This document shows, in pieces, positions 7,491 through 15,972 of a stretch of 51,462 bases of DNA. Position 1 is the first letter of the stretch, and each line of letters begins with the position of its first letter. The notes under the pieces were generated by a model that saw only the letters and a list, made by a program, of their open reading frames with translations, had not been told where the DNA came from and did no database searches. Both the position numbers and the translations under genes were made by a program. The DNA comes from an uncultured Nocardioidaceae bacterium (lineage in GTDB: Bacteria; Actinomycetota; Actinomycetes; Propionibacteriales; Nocardioidaceae): the NCBI GenBank assembly GCA_902805845.1, contig CADCUI010000009.1:1-51462 (forward strand). The letters run 5' to 3'.

Positions 7491-8441
7491 ATGATCACCT
7501 CCGGTCGACAGCCTTCGGGCGTGACCGATCTCCTGCAGACGGCGTCCCCCTCGATCACCTCCGCACCTACGAGGAGCACCGCTCCTGGGAGGCCGTCGAC
7601 GCCGATCACGGTCGCGCACCGCGGCGCCAGCGCGGAGGCACCGGAGAACACCCTGTGCGCGCTCCGGCGGGCCGTAGAGACGGGCGCGGACATGGTCGAG
7701 ATCGACGTGCAACGGACTCGGGACGGCGCCCTGGTGCTCATGCACGACTCGACACTGCTGCGCACCACCGACGTGCGGACGCGCTTCCCGGGCCGGAGTC
7801 CGTGGCGGGTCGAGCAGCTCGACCACGACGAGATCCGGGCGCTCGACGCGGGCTCGTGGCTGTCCCCGCGCTTCGCCGGTGAGGTGGTGCCGACCGTGGC
7901 CGAAGCAATCGAGGTGCTCCGGGGGAGCGGGACAGGGCTGCTGCTGGAGCTGAAGCTGCCCGAGCACCACCCCGGGGTCGTTCCCGACCTCGTCCAGGAG
8001 CTGGAGACCATCCCCGGCTACCTCCCCGGTGCGGTCGCCTCGGGGAGCCTCGTCGTGCAGTCCTTCGACGTCGCGGCGATGAAGCAGCACAAGACCCTCG
8101 CCCCGGCAGTTCCCGTCGGCCTCCTCGGGCGCCCCCGGAGGAGCAACCTCCCCGCGCTGAGCACCTGGGCCCAGTACGTGAACCCGGCGTACCTCTGCAC
8201 CGACCAGGCCTACGTCGCGCGCGTGCAGCAGCTCGGCATGCGGTGCCTGACCTGGACCGTCGACGCCGAGCGGAGCATGCACAGGGCGGCGCGCCTGGGT
8301 GTCGACGGGATCATCACCAATCGTCCCCAGCGCCTGCACTCGGTGCTCCGGGCGACCCCGTTTGATGACCGGGCGGCCGGGTATCGGGTGCCCACGGGCA
8401 CGGCAGGAGCACGTCGGCCGACACCGTCCCGGGAGGAGTGA
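7491..8441 (+). CDS. Glycerophosphodiester phosphodiesterase (GDPD family)
   Basis: 316 residues; hydrolyses glycerophosphodiesters to glycerol-3-phosphate and an alcohol. The family motifs are in order: VAHRGASAEAPENT (catalytic His and Glu), MVEIDVQRTRDG, and VLMHDSTLLRTT with the second catalytic His. The C-terminal part contains LTWTVDAERSMHRAARLGVDGIITNRP, the usual barrel end. There is no signal peptide, so a cytoplasmic enzyme is likely. The first 40 residues are low-complexity and have no counterpart in the family, so the true start may be later (GTG 7521 or beyond). It overlaps the hemerythrin-like gene region by its stop. Confidence 0.88.
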   Translation: MITSGRQPSGVTDLLQTASPSITSAPTRSTAPGRPSTPITVAHRGASAEAPENTLCALRRAVETGADMVEIDVQRTRDGALVLMHDSTLLRTTDVRTRFPGRSPWRVEQLDHDEIRALDAGSWLSPRFAGEVVPTVAEAIEVLRGSGTGLLLELKLPEHHPGVVPDLVQELETIPGYLPGAVASGSLVVQSFDVAAMKQHKTLAPAVPVGLLGRPRRSNLPALSTWAQYVNPAYLCTDQAYVARVQQLGMRCLTWTVDAERSMHRAARLGVDGIITNRPQRLHSVLRATPFDDRAAGYRVPTGTAGARRPTPSREE

Positions 8442-8443
8442 GG

Positions 8444-9160
8444 ATGCGTTCCCTGGCCGAGCAGACCACTGCCGAGCTGGGCGGACGCTGGAGCGTCCTC
8501 ACCCGGCAGAAGCGCGATCACGTCGAGCTCGAAGGCATGCTCCAAGAGCTCGACGTCGCTGCGGTCGAGGAGCAGCCCGAGATCCTCCACCGGATCTACC
8601 GGCTCGTCTTCCCGCACGCCTTCGCGGAGGAGTCGGTCCTGTGGCCGACGATCCGGCGGGTGCTGCCCGACGGCGAGCACCTGACCGCGATCGTCGAGCA
8701 GGAGCACCAGCAGATCAACGAGCTGGTCGCGGAGCTCGAGGAGCTGTCGTTGCAGGACGCCGACCGCCCCGCGCTGCTGGCCTCCATCGTCGAGCTGCTG
8801 CGTGAGGACGTCCGTGACGAGGAGGACACCTTGCTGCCCCGGCTCCAGGAGGCTCTGCAGCCCAAGGAGCTCCGCCGCCTCGGGCTCGCCTGGGAGGCGG
8901 TACGCCGGAGCGCACCGACCAGGCCGCACCCCGTCGTCTCGCGACGGCCGCCCGGCAACGTGCTGGCAGCGCTCCCGTTGTCCGCTCTCGACCGGGCCCG
9001 CGACACCCTGGACCGCGCCGCCCTCCGGTCAGAAGGACTGCGCCCGAACCTGAGCCGGGTCAGCGCCGCCCTCTGTCGCGGCGCGGCGGTCGTGGAGCAC
9101 ATCCCCGTCATGCGCACCGGCGAGCGGGCCGGCACCCGCGACAAGTCGACGTCGCGCTGA
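8444..9160 (+). CDS. Hemerythrin HHE-domain protein
   Basis: 238 residues from ATG 8444, chosen over GTG 8438 because GGGAGGAG ends 5 nt before it. The N-terminal 150 residues form a four-helix HHE bundle that would bind a di-iron centre: HVELEGML, FPHAFAEESVLWP, and EQEHQQINEL are visible. The last iron-ligand motif, usually His-x-x-x-Glu, reads REDVRDEEDTLLP, so the expected His appears to be Asp. The C-terminal 80 residues are Arg/Pro-rich and unassigned. It is immediately downstream of the GDPD gene and probably co-transcribed. Confidence 0.85.
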   Translation: MRSLAEQTTAELGGRWSVLTRQKRDHVELEGMLQELDVAAVEEQPEILHRIYRLVFPHAFAEESVLWPTIRRVLPDGEHLTAIVEQEHQQINELVAELEELSLQDADRPALLASIVELLREDVRDEEDTLLPRLQEALQPKELRRLGLAWEAVRRSAPTRPHPVVSRRPPGNVLAALPLSALDRARDTLDRAALRSEGLRPNLSRVSAALCRGAAVVEHIPVMRTGERAGTRDKSTSR

Positions 9161-9225
9161 CGGGCTCCCGAGGTCCGGCTCAGCGACCCCGGCGCGGGTG
9201 AACCTCAGCAGGTCTGTCCTGTACC

Positions 9226-9393
9226 TCAGTAGCGGGGGCGGGAGCCTCCGGTGCCACCGGAACGACGCGCCTTCAGAGAGGCGACCGCCTGCTTGATCTT
9301 GGCCTGGTTGTGCGGCTTCCGCGACTCGTCGTACAGCTTCTTCGCCACACCGGCGAGCATGGCCGACCTCATGATCTTCATGGTCGCGTTCAT
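9226..9393 (-). CDS. Small basic protein of unknown function
   Basis: 55 residues from ATG 9393: MNATMKIMRSAMLAGVAKKL, then a Lys/Arg-rich stretch (QAKIKQAVASLKARR) and a Gly/Arg tail. It lies 31 bp downstream of the glycerophosphotransferase gene on the same strand. GAGTGGGT upstream is a weak ribosome-binding site. The amphipathic basic character would suit binding to membrane or nucleic acid, but I do not recognise the family. Confidence 0.6.
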   Translation of the reverse strand: MNATMKIMRSAMLAGVAKKLYDESRKPHNQAKIKQAVASLKARRSGGTGGSRPRY

Positions 9394-9424
9394 ACCCACT
9401 CGCCGGCGGGTCACGCGCCTCCGG

Positions 9425-10498
9425 TCAGCTGGTGCCGGCCAGACCCAGGTGGCGTAGCAGTCGATCGGTGGCCTGGCCGTCCTCGAGGTGGCAGAAGCGT
9501 CGGCGGAAAGCCGCGTAGCGCTCGGCGTACCGGTGCTCGATGGTCGTGAGCTCGGCGAGCGCCGCCGCCAACCCCGCCGTCGTGTCGGTGAGAGGCCCGG
9601 GTGCGACGTCGACGAGGTCGAAGTAGAAGCCCCGTACCTCGTCCCGGAAACGGTCGAGGTCATAGGCGAAGTACACGATCGGCCGGCCGGTGATCGCGAA
9701 GTCGAACATCGCCGACGAGTAGTCGGTCACCAGCACGTCGGCCGCGAGGTACAGGTCCGACAGGTCGGGGTGGTACGACACGTCGACCACTCCTGGCACC
9801 TGCTCCGGCGCGCTGCGGCCGGTCATCAGCGGGTGTAGCCGGACCAGCACCACGTAGTCGGGTCCGAGCAGCTCCGACAGCGAGCGGAGGTCGAGGGCCA
9901 ACGGCACCCGCGGCTCACCGGGGACGAACTTCTCGTCGTCGCGCCAGGTCGGGGCGTAGAGGACGACCGTGACGCCCTCGGCCAGTCCGAGGCCCGCGCG
10001 GGTCCGGTCGCGCACTGCACTGCTGTCCTTGCTGAGCAGGGCGTCGTTGCGGGGGTACCCGTTCTCGAGGACCTTGCCCCCGTAGCGGAACGCGCGGCAC
10101 AGCCGTGGCGTGCTCTCCGCATTCGGCGAGAGCAGCAGGTCCCACGTCGCGATGTCGCGGTCGAGCCGCGCGAGTCGGCCCTCAGGAGCCCACAGGACGT
10201 CATGGTGGACACGCTTGAGCGGCGTCCCGTGCCAGGTCTGGACGTACGTCGTCCCGCCGCTCTTGCCCCACTCCACCTCGGTGTGCGTGTTGGCGATCAC
10301 CACGTCCGACGACTCCAGGGCGCTCCCCGCCTCGGGCGACGTGATGTCGACCAACCGCGCATCGGACCGGAAGCCCGCAGCATGGTCGGGGTCGGCAAGC
10401 CACACGTGCTCCACGCCGCGGGCTCCGTCGAGGCGCTCGTAGACAGCCCGCGGGCTGTCGGAGTAGCGGCCGTGGAAGCTGTTGTAGACGACCCTCAC
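9425..10498 (-). CDS. CDP-glycerol glycerophosphotransferase-family protein
   Basis: 357 residues from GTG 10498. That start is preferred because TACGGT lies 8 nt upstream, a leaderless layout; an alternative GTG at 10531 adds 11 residues. Family motifs include TYVQTWHGTPLKRVHH, LYAPTWRDDEKF, VRLHPLMTG and VTDYSSAMFDFA, all typical of the Glyphos_transf/TagF-TagB fold that transfers glycerol-phosphate units during teichoic-acid or related wall polymer synthesis. The end has HLEDGQATDRLLRHL. There is no signal peptide; the enzyme should act at the cytoplasmic membrane face. No other wall-polymer gene is adjacent, so it is an orphan copy. Confidence 0.88.
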   Translation of the reverse strand: MRVVYNSFHGRYSDSPRAVYERLDGARGVEHVWLADPDHAAGFRSDARLVDITSPEAGSALESSDVVIANTHTEVEWGKSGGTTYVQTWHGTPLKRVHHDVLWAPEGRLARLDRDIATWDLLLSPNAESTPRLCRAFRYGGKVLENGYPRNDALLSKDSSAVRDRTRAGLGLAEGVTVVLYAPTWRDDEKFVPGEPRVPLALDLRSLSELLGPDYVVLVRLHPLMTGRSAPEQVPGVVDVSYHPDLSDLYLAADVLVTDYSSAMFDFAITGRPIVYFAYDLDRFRDEVRGFYFDLVDVAPGPLTDTTAGLAAALAELTTIEHRYAERYAAFRRRFCHLEDGQATDRLLRHLGLAGTS

Positions 10499-10506
10499 GC
10501 GGCGCG

Positions 10507-10512
10507 ACCGTA
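10507..10512 (-). promoter_or_regulatory. Leaderless -10 element of the glycerophosphotransferase gene
   Basis: On the minus strand TACGGT lies 8 nt before GTG 10498 and there is no ribosome-binding site, so the transcript probably begins at or next to the start codon. Confidence 0.4.
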
Positions 10513-10555
10513 GCCCAGCACGCCCGACCACCGTCCGCCGCGGGTGGTCGCGAGG

Positions 10556-10642
10556 TCAGACGCGACCGCGACGACCGCGCATGAAGCTGAGCAGCAGCCA
10601 GACAAGAACCGCAAGGACGATGAGCACGATGATGAACCTCAT
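10556..10642 (-). CDS. Very small single-span membrane protein
   Basis: 28 residues from ATG 10642: a hydrophobic helix (FIIVLIVLAVLVWLLLSF) followed by an Arg-rich tail (MRGRRGRV). Charge distribution predicts the tail in the cytoplasm. No good ribosome-binding site is visible, so confidence is limited, but an uninterrupted helix ending in positive residues is unlikely by chance. It lies between the phospholipase D gene and the glycerophosphotransferase gene, on the same strand as both. Confidence 0.5.
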   Translation of the reverse strand: MRFIIVLIVLAVLVWLLLSFMRGRRGRV

Positions 10643-10703
10643 ACCGGAAATCTACCCCTGACTTCCTCCACCCATGCCCGGATCCCAGGCGGCCGGGCGG
10701 CGG

Positions 10704-12311
10704 TCAGAACTGGTCGGTGTGACGGAGCGCTTTGGGCCTGCCGTCGGGATCGTGCAGAACCAGGTACGGCGCCAGGGCCAGTGCTCGCCTCACCGGGCCC
10801 AGCTCAGGCAGATGCAAGCGGCGTAGTCGTCCCGGCGGTCGTGGCCCGGCCTTCCCGGACTCCCACCAGGCGTCGAGGCGTGCCGCGCTGGCCTCGAAGG
10901 CCTCGAACATGCCGTGCGGGTCGACGCAGTCGCCGACCGTCGCCGGATCGGGGTCGGCTCCCGGGACCCGGTCGAGGTGCTCGGCGGCCAGCGTGAGGCG
11001 CAGCCGGCGCGCGTAGTCGCCTGTCCCCACGTCGATGACGGCCGCCGTGACCTCTGAGTCGTGGGTCCACGACCGCCGGTTGAAGTTGTCCGACCCGATG
11101 GTCGCCCAGGTGTCGTCGACGATGCAGGTCTTGGCGTGCACGTAGACAGGCGTGCCCGCCCGGTTCTCGATGCCGTAGACGGCTACCCGGCCAGGTGCTG
11201 CCTCGGTCATCTCCCCGATGGCCCGGCGCCGACCCAGCAGCTGCGGCGCGCGGGAGGCTCCCTCCAGGTCGGGGTGCAGCGGGATGACGGCGATGAGGCG
11301 CAGGTCTTCGTGCCGCCGCAACGCCTCGGTGAGCACGCTGCCGACATGGCTGCCCCACAGGTACTGGTCCTCGATGTAGACCAGCCGGGAGGCGCGCAGC
11401 AGTGACTTCGTGTAGCCGCGGGCGACGCTGCGCTCCCCGCCGCGCGCGAAGGGGTAGTCACGTCCGTGGCGGAGATTGGGATAGGTGCGCAACAGCTGGA
11501 CGACGTGGGTGCCGCCCTCGACCGGAGGAGGCGGCGCCGCTTGCGGCGGCAGCGGATCAGGACTCAGGTCGAGACCGAGCAGCCGGTCCTGGGTGAAGTA
11601 GAGGGGACTACGGCTCAGCCGGGTGGGGTCCTCCCAGCGCTCCCGGAAGACGGTCTCGACGTCGTGGACGGCGGGACCGCTGATGGCGGCCTGGATGTCG
11701 TGCCAGGGCGGTGTCTTGCCGTACTCGCGGGCCAGGGAGGTCAGCGCCTGCGGGTCGCCGGCATGGTCGGCGTCGTCGCGGCGGGAGTGGCACAGGTCGA
11801 TGCCACCGACGTAGGCGATGTCACGGGTGGCGTCGTCCTTGTGCCTGATCACGACGAGCTTCTGGTGGTGCGACCCACCGGTGCGCACCCGCATGTCGAG
11901 CAGGGCCTCGGCACCGCGTCGCTGGAGCTCGCGCCCCAGGCGACGGTTCTCCGAGGCAGTGAACCCGAACGCCTCCCGGTGCGAGCGCCACACCAACCCG
12001 CGGACGTCGACCCCTCGCTCGTCCGCACGGGCAAGGACGTCTGCGACCTCGCTGCCGGGGTCGCCGGTGAGCCGCTCGTCGGCGTCACCTTGCCAGTCGG
12101 TGAAGTAGATGAGGTCGCCGTCGCGGGTGGCCTCGATGCGCTCGTGCAGCTCCGCGAAGTATCGGGAACCGTGGATGAGGGGGCGCACCAGATTTCCCTC
12201 GGACCAGGCGCTGTTCCCCGGGTGCCCGTCGTCGAGCCGGGTGCTGCGGTTGCCTCGCTCGTCCTTGGTCAACAGCCACTCACCGGGGTCGACCACGGAG
12301 AAGGGCGCCAC
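10704..12311 (-). CDS. Phospholipase D-family protein
   Basis: 535 residues from GTG 12311. Two HKD-type motifs are seen. The second, YVHAKTCIVDDTWATIGSDNFNRRSW, is complete. The first, SHHQKLVVIRHKDD followed by AYVGGIDLCHSRRDD, keeps His and Lys but has Arg where the Asp of HxKx4D normally is. The rest (QYLWGSHVGSVLTEAL, VIPLHPDLEG) fits actinobacterial PLD-like enzymes that hydrolyse or transfer phospholipid head groups. No signal peptide is evident. The start is leaderless: TAGATT lies 6 nt before it. Substrate cannot be told from sequence. Confidence 0.88.
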   Translation of the reverse strand: MAPFSVVDPGEWLLTKDERGNRSTRLDDGHPGNSAWSEGNLVRPLIHGSRYFAELHERIEATRDGDLIYFTDWQGDADERLTGDPGSEVADVLARADERGVDVRGLVWRSHREAFGFTASENRRLGRELQRRGAEALLDMRVRTGGSHHQKLVVIRHKDDATRDIAYVGGIDLCHSRRDDADHAGDPQALTSLAREYGKTPPWHDIQAAISGPAVHDVETVFRERWEDPTRLSRSPLYFTQDRLLGLDLSPDPLPPQAAPPPPVEGGTHVVQLLRTYPNLRHGRDYPFARGGERSVARGYTKSLLRASRLVYIEDQYLWGSHVGSVLTEALRRHEDLRLIAVIPLHPDLEGASRAPQLLGRRRAIGEMTEAAPGRVAVYGIENRAGTPVYVHAKTCIVDDTWATIGSDNFNRRSWTHDSEVTAAVIDVGTGDYARRLRLTLAAEHLDRVPGADPDPATVGDCVDPHGMFEAFEASAARLDAWWESGKAGPRPPGRLRRLHLPELGPVRRALALAPYLVLHDPDGRPKALRHTDQF

Positions 12312-12317
12312 CTGCCC

Positions 12318-12323
12318 AATCTA
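12318..12323 (-). promoter_or_regulatory. Leaderless -10 element of the phospholipase D gene
   Basis: Minus-strand TAGATT, 6 nt before GTG 12311, with no ribosome-binding site. No convincing -35 was found. Confidence 0.4.
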
Positions 12324-12468
12324 CGCACGTGAAGGGCTGACACCGGTACGGCGGCCACCGCGGTGCACGTTTGTGCAGCAGCACGTTTTCGCGAACGACC
12401 GGACCGCGTGTCGTGGCTCGTCCTCGGGCATGGTGTCCTCGACGACCTTCTAAAAGTGGGGTAGCGGT

Positions 12469-12864
12469 ATGCATGAGGCAATGACCACTCGGGTGACCTT
12501 GCAGCGGGACCCGACGGAGGCAGGAGAGGCGCGTCGCCACGTGGCGCAGGCCTGCAGCGGCCTGGCGCGCGACGTCGTGGAGATCGCGCAGCTGCTCACC
12601 ACCGAGCTGGTGGCCAACGCCATCGACCATGGCGCCGGCGAGATCACCCTCGACATCACGCGCGCCTCTCGTGACCTCCGTGTCGACGTCATCGACGCCG
12701 CTCCCGGACGACCCCGCATCGGGCGGGCGGGGGCCTACCAGACCCACGGCCGCGGAATGCTGATCGTGGAGTCGCTCGCCTCGGCCTGGGGCGTCGAGCC
12801 TCCGTCGGGAGACCGGCAGAAGAGTGTGTGGTTCAAGCTGAGGACGGCCGGCGGCAGGGGCTGA
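12469..12864 (+). CDS. RsbW/SpoIIAB-like ATP-binding anti-sigma kinase
   Basis: 131 residues, a stand-alone GHKL ATPase domain. The N-box is ELVANAIDHGAG, and the ATP lid carries VIDAAPGRPRI and THGRGMLIVESLASAWG. Such proteins bind a sigma factor or phosphorylate an STAS anti-anti-sigma factor. No sigma factor or STAS gene is adjacent, so its partner is elsewhere. The ATG at 12469 follows GTGGGG; a second ATG at 12481 is an equally good start. It is divergent from the phospholipase D gene and convergent with the GH-like lipoprotein gene. Confidence 0.88.
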   Translation: MHEAMTTRVTLQRDPTEAGEARRHVAQACSGLARDVVEIAQLLTTELVANAIDHGAGEITLDITRASRDLRVDVIDAAPGRPRIGRAGAYQTHGRGMLIVESLASAWGVEPPSGDRQKSVWFKLRTAGGRG

Positions 12865-12877
12865 GGCCGCGGGTCGT

Positions 12878-13861
12878 TCACGGGTAGTCGTGGAACCATC
12901 GGCCCATCTCCGCTGACGTCCCGGGACAGGTGATGTCACGGGTCCGGTTGGACTCCAGCCACTGGGAGATCACCGGCTTGCCGCCCTGGAACATGCGGTC
13001 GGGGCCGCACCGCGCGAGCGCTTCGGTCAGCGACGTCTCGCCCGCCGCACGCCACTCCGGGATCCCGAGCCGCAGGTCGCCCACCACGGAGGCCCACAGC
13101 GCCTCGGTCGAGTAGGCGCCGACCCGGTACCCGGCGTCGAGATAGCCGCGGGCGGCTCCGACGACCACGGCAGCGTTGGCGACCGTGTCCGGGCTCCACT
13201 CGAAGATCGGGACCGGCTCGACGTCGAGCCACACGATGGGCGTCTGCAGGCCGGCGCTCCGCATGGTGCGGAGGTTGTAGAGCGCCTGCTGATGACCCAC
13301 GTTGCCGAGCGCCCCGAGCCGGGTGCTGCCGTCGAAGGGTCCCTCACTCCCGTACCGGGCCAGGGTGTCGCTGTCGGGATAGCTGTGGACGGCGTACGCC
13401 GCGGCCCACAGCCCACGCTCCCTGACCCATCGGGTCTGGGAGGCGAGGCAGGGGTTCGGCGTGAAGGCGGGACCGTTGGTCAGACCGAGGACGACGAACT
13501 CGGCCGAGCGGAGTGGCATCGGCAGGCCCAAGGTCGGCTTCTGCGGGATGCCCAGGCCCTTGGGGCACTGCGGCCAGCTGATGTCCCCGCCGAGGATCGG
13601 GCCGGTCGGCGTCGGAGGGAGCGTGAAGTCCGGGACGGTGATCGTCGGCGTAGGCGTGGGCAACGAGGTGGCCAGAGGCCGCGTCTTCCTCGGCCGGGGC
13701 GGCTTCGTCGCTGACGGCGTCTCGGACGCGGAGGGGAGGGGGGTATCAACGGCGGTGGGGGCCCTCACCGCGTCGGCCGGGTGCTCGGTCAGCACGCTGC
13801 CGTCGCACCCACTGACAGCCAGGACGATCAGCAGCAGTGACGCGAAGGTGGGCCTGCGCAT
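12878..13861 (-). CDS. Lipoprotein with glycoside-hydrolase-like (DUF1906/GH25-type) domain
   Basis: 327 residues from ATG 13861, with GGGAGGTGAGG upstream. The lipobox AVSGC places the lipid anchor on Cys19. A 70-residue Pro/Thr/Ser-rich linker follows, then a compact domain starting GGDISWPQCPKG, with YPDSD, VWLDVEP and VGAYSTEALW. This pattern is that of lysozyme-like TIM barrels in which acidic residues of DISW and DVEP face the active site. It may bind or cleave wall glycan at the cell surface. It ends with GRWFHDYP. It is transcribed alone, convergent with the RsbW-like gene. Confidence 0.8.
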   Translation of the reverse strand: MRRPTFASLLLIVLAVSGCDGSVLTEHPADAVRAPTAVDTPLPSASETPSATKPPRPRKTRPLATSLPTPTPTITVPDFTLPPTPTGPILGGDISWPQCPKGLGIPQKPTLGLPMPLRSAEFVVLGLTNGPAFTPNPCLASQTRWVRERGLWAAAYAVHSYPDSDTLARYGSEGPFDGSTRLGALGNVGHQQALYNLRTMRSAGLQTPIVWLDVEPVPIFEWSPDTVANAAVVVGAARGYLDAGYRVGAYSTEALWASVVGDLRLGIPEWRAAGETSLTEALARCGPDRMFQGGKPVISQWLESNRTRDITCPGTSAEMGRWFHDYP

Positions 13862-14006
13862 GCGTACCTCACCTCCCGGGTCTCCATGGTGTCACGACGG
13901 GCGTGCTGCGTAGGTTTCTCCGCTTCTGGGGCCGCCTGTTCGTGCCATGGCGGAGGGGGCGGAACCGTGCCTACCGTGTGGGAAACCCCTGTCATCGGGA
14001 GCGGCC

Positions 14007-15893
14007 ATGAACCCACTAGCCATGGGCGCAGGCACAGCCCTTCTCGCAGTCGCGGCCGGAACCGTCGTCCCCGCGTCGGAAGGCACGGTCCGCGCCGCAG
14101 CCGTCGAGACCACGATCACCGTCCATGCGGACCAGCCGCGTGGGGCGGCCTCGCAGCACCTGCTGGGGGTGAACCACCACTACGACCACAACGGCTTCGG
14201 GCTGTGGAACCAGGTGGTGGACGCACCGGAGCCGGAGGTGGTTGCGGGCGCGAGGCGGGCCGGTGTCGACTCCCTGCGCTTCCCGGGCGGGACGGTGGCC
14301 AGCCTCTACGACTGGAAGCGGGGAATCGGTGACCTGGAGGACCGGCCTTGTCAGGTCGACGGCGCCCTGAGGGGTGACGACAGGCGCCCGCCGATCAGGG
14401 ACGGGCTGGCGTTCGGGTCGGACGAGTTCATGCGCTTCGTGGACCTCATCGACGCCGAGCCGCTCATCATGGTTCCCTTCGTGAACGGCACCGCCGCTGA
14501 CGCCGCGGACTGGGTCGAGTACATGAACTCACCCGCCGATGCTCGCGGGAACCCCAACGGCGGTGTGGACTGGGCCGACCTCCGCGCCGCGAACGGGCAC
14601 CCGCGACCGTACGGCGTGCGCCGTTGGGAGATCGGCAACGAGCTGAGCCACGGGTCGCAACGTTTCTGGATGGCGGCCCGGGCGGCGACCGCGGTGCGGC
14701 AGTACGCCTTCGGCGACGACGTGACCGTCAGGGGTGAGCCGCTGGGCAAGGACTGCGACCATCCTGCCGTGGGCTCCCCGTCCGACGGGGGCGCCAGCCA
14801 GGTCTTCGAGACGTTGTACTGGCCGCTCGTAGGCCGCTCGGTCCGAGTCACCGTTGCGAGGCAGTCGTGGACCAGGGTGGCCGGCCTGGCCGCGAGAGGT
14901 CCCCGGGCCAAGGTGTTCACGGTGTCAGCCGGTGCGGGCAAGATCCGCTTCGGGGACGGGACGCACGGGGCGATTCCACCCCGTGGTGCCACCGTCCGCG
15001 CGACGTACCGCCTCGTCCACCAGGGATTCTTCGACTTCGCGCGGAAGATGAAGGCCGTCGACCCGGGCATCAAGGTCTGCTCGGCGTGGGGCACGAACGA
15101 TTTCCTCGACGCCGCCGGACGGCGCTCGTACAGCTGCCTGACGACGCACGTCATCACGTCGTTCAACGTCAAGGAGGGGGGTTGGTCCGGGCCGCTCGAG
15201 GGGCACGACGAGTTCATGGTGACGACCGCGCCACGGCGCGCCAAGGTTGCCCGGCTCCTGGAGGCGAAGCCGGCCCGGATCCCCTTGTGGCTCACGGAGT
15301 TCTCCACGATCCGCGGGGACAAGGCGGCCTTCCCGGGCTGGGCGACGTCCGCGAGCCACGCCCTGCACATGGCGACCCTGTGGGGGGACTTCCTCGAGAT
15401 GCGGCTCCCCTGGGTGATGAGCGACGACCTGCTGTGGCACACCGATCGTGCCGTGATCGGCCCCAGCCCCGACTTCGTGTTCACCGCCGACGCTGTCACC
15501 CGTCAGGCGCTGGTCCCGATGTTCACCGCCGGCGGCAAGGTGCTCGCCTCCGGAATCCAGGGCAACCCGTTGCGAGACCCGCCCGACGCCCGGGGCACCT
15601 ATCGGGGGCTCGCCGTCACCGCCACCCGTGCGCCCGACGGAGGGCTCTTCGTCATGGTCCTCAACCGGCTGCCGTCGCGTGACCTGACCGCGCGCGTGGA
15701 GCTGGACGGCTTCCGGAGCCGTGGGACGGCCGTCGTCCGGACGGTGTCCAGCGCGAGCTTCGCCGACTGGAACCGCCCGGGTAAGCCGCCGTCGGTGACG
15801 ATGAAGGTGAGGGAACAGGCCATCCAGCGCGGAGGCTTCACCCACACGTTCCCCGCCACGTCGACGACGGTGTTCCGCATCCCGGCCGCCTGA
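14007..15893 (+). CDS. Secreted GH51-like glycosidase with an inserted FGDG-type domain
   Basis: 628 residues from ATG 14007, which follows GGGAG; a longer frame from 13947 lacks a site. Residues 1-31 form a signal peptide. The barrel includes GVDSLRFPGGTVASLYDW, a WEIGNELSHG motif with probable acid/base Glu212, and PLWLTEFSTIRG with probable nucleophile Glu431. These positions match alpha-L-arabinofuranosidase-like enzymes. Between them, about residues 235-336, lies an insertion with WTRVAGLAARGPRAKVFTV and IRFGDGTHGAIPPRGATVRA. This resembles the FGDG beta domain of phage-type baseplate proteins. Its likely substrate is an arabinose-containing polymer, by inference. Confidence 0.8.
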   Translation: MNPLAMGAGTALLAVAAGTVVPASEGTVRAAAVETTITVHADQPRGAASQHLLGVNHHYDHNGFGLWNQVVDAPEPEVVAGARRAGVDSLRFPGGTVASLYDWKRGIGDLEDRPCQVDGALRGDDRRPPIRDGLAFGSDEFMRFVDLIDAEPLIMVPFVNGTAADAADWVEYMNSPADARGNPNGGVDWADLRAANGHPRPYGVRRWEIGNELSHGSQRFWMAARAATAVRQYAFGDDVTVRGEPLGKDCDHPAVGSPSDGGASQVFETLYWPLVGRSVRVTVARQSWTRVAGLAARGPRAKVFTVSAGAGKIRFGDGTHGAIPPRGATVRATYRLVHQGFFDFARKMKAVDPGIKVCSAWGTNDFLDAAGRRSYSCLTTHVITSFNVKEGGWSGPLEGHDEFMVTTAPRRAKVARLLEAKPARIPLWLTEFSTIRGDKAAFPGWATSASHALHMATLWGDFLEMRLPWVMSDDLLWHTDRAVIGPSPDFVFTADAVTRQALVPMFTAGGKVLASGIQGNPLRDPPDARGTYRGLAVTATRAPDGGLFVMVLNRLPSRDLTARVELDGFRSRGTAVVRTVSSASFADWNRPGKPPSVTMKVREQAIQRGGFTHTFPATSTTVFRIPAA

Positions 15894-15959
15894 CGACCTC
15901 GGGCCACGCGGGAGCTGTCGACGAGACGTCGCTCCGCGTCGCTCCGCCAGCCGAGGCAG

Positions 15960-15965
15960 TAGCGT
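15960..15965 (+). promoter_or_regulatory. Leaderless -10 element of the VOC gene
   Basis: TAGCGT lies 7 nt before GTG 15973, and there is no ribosome-binding site. Confidence 0.35.
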
Positions 15966-15972
15966 CCTTCCC

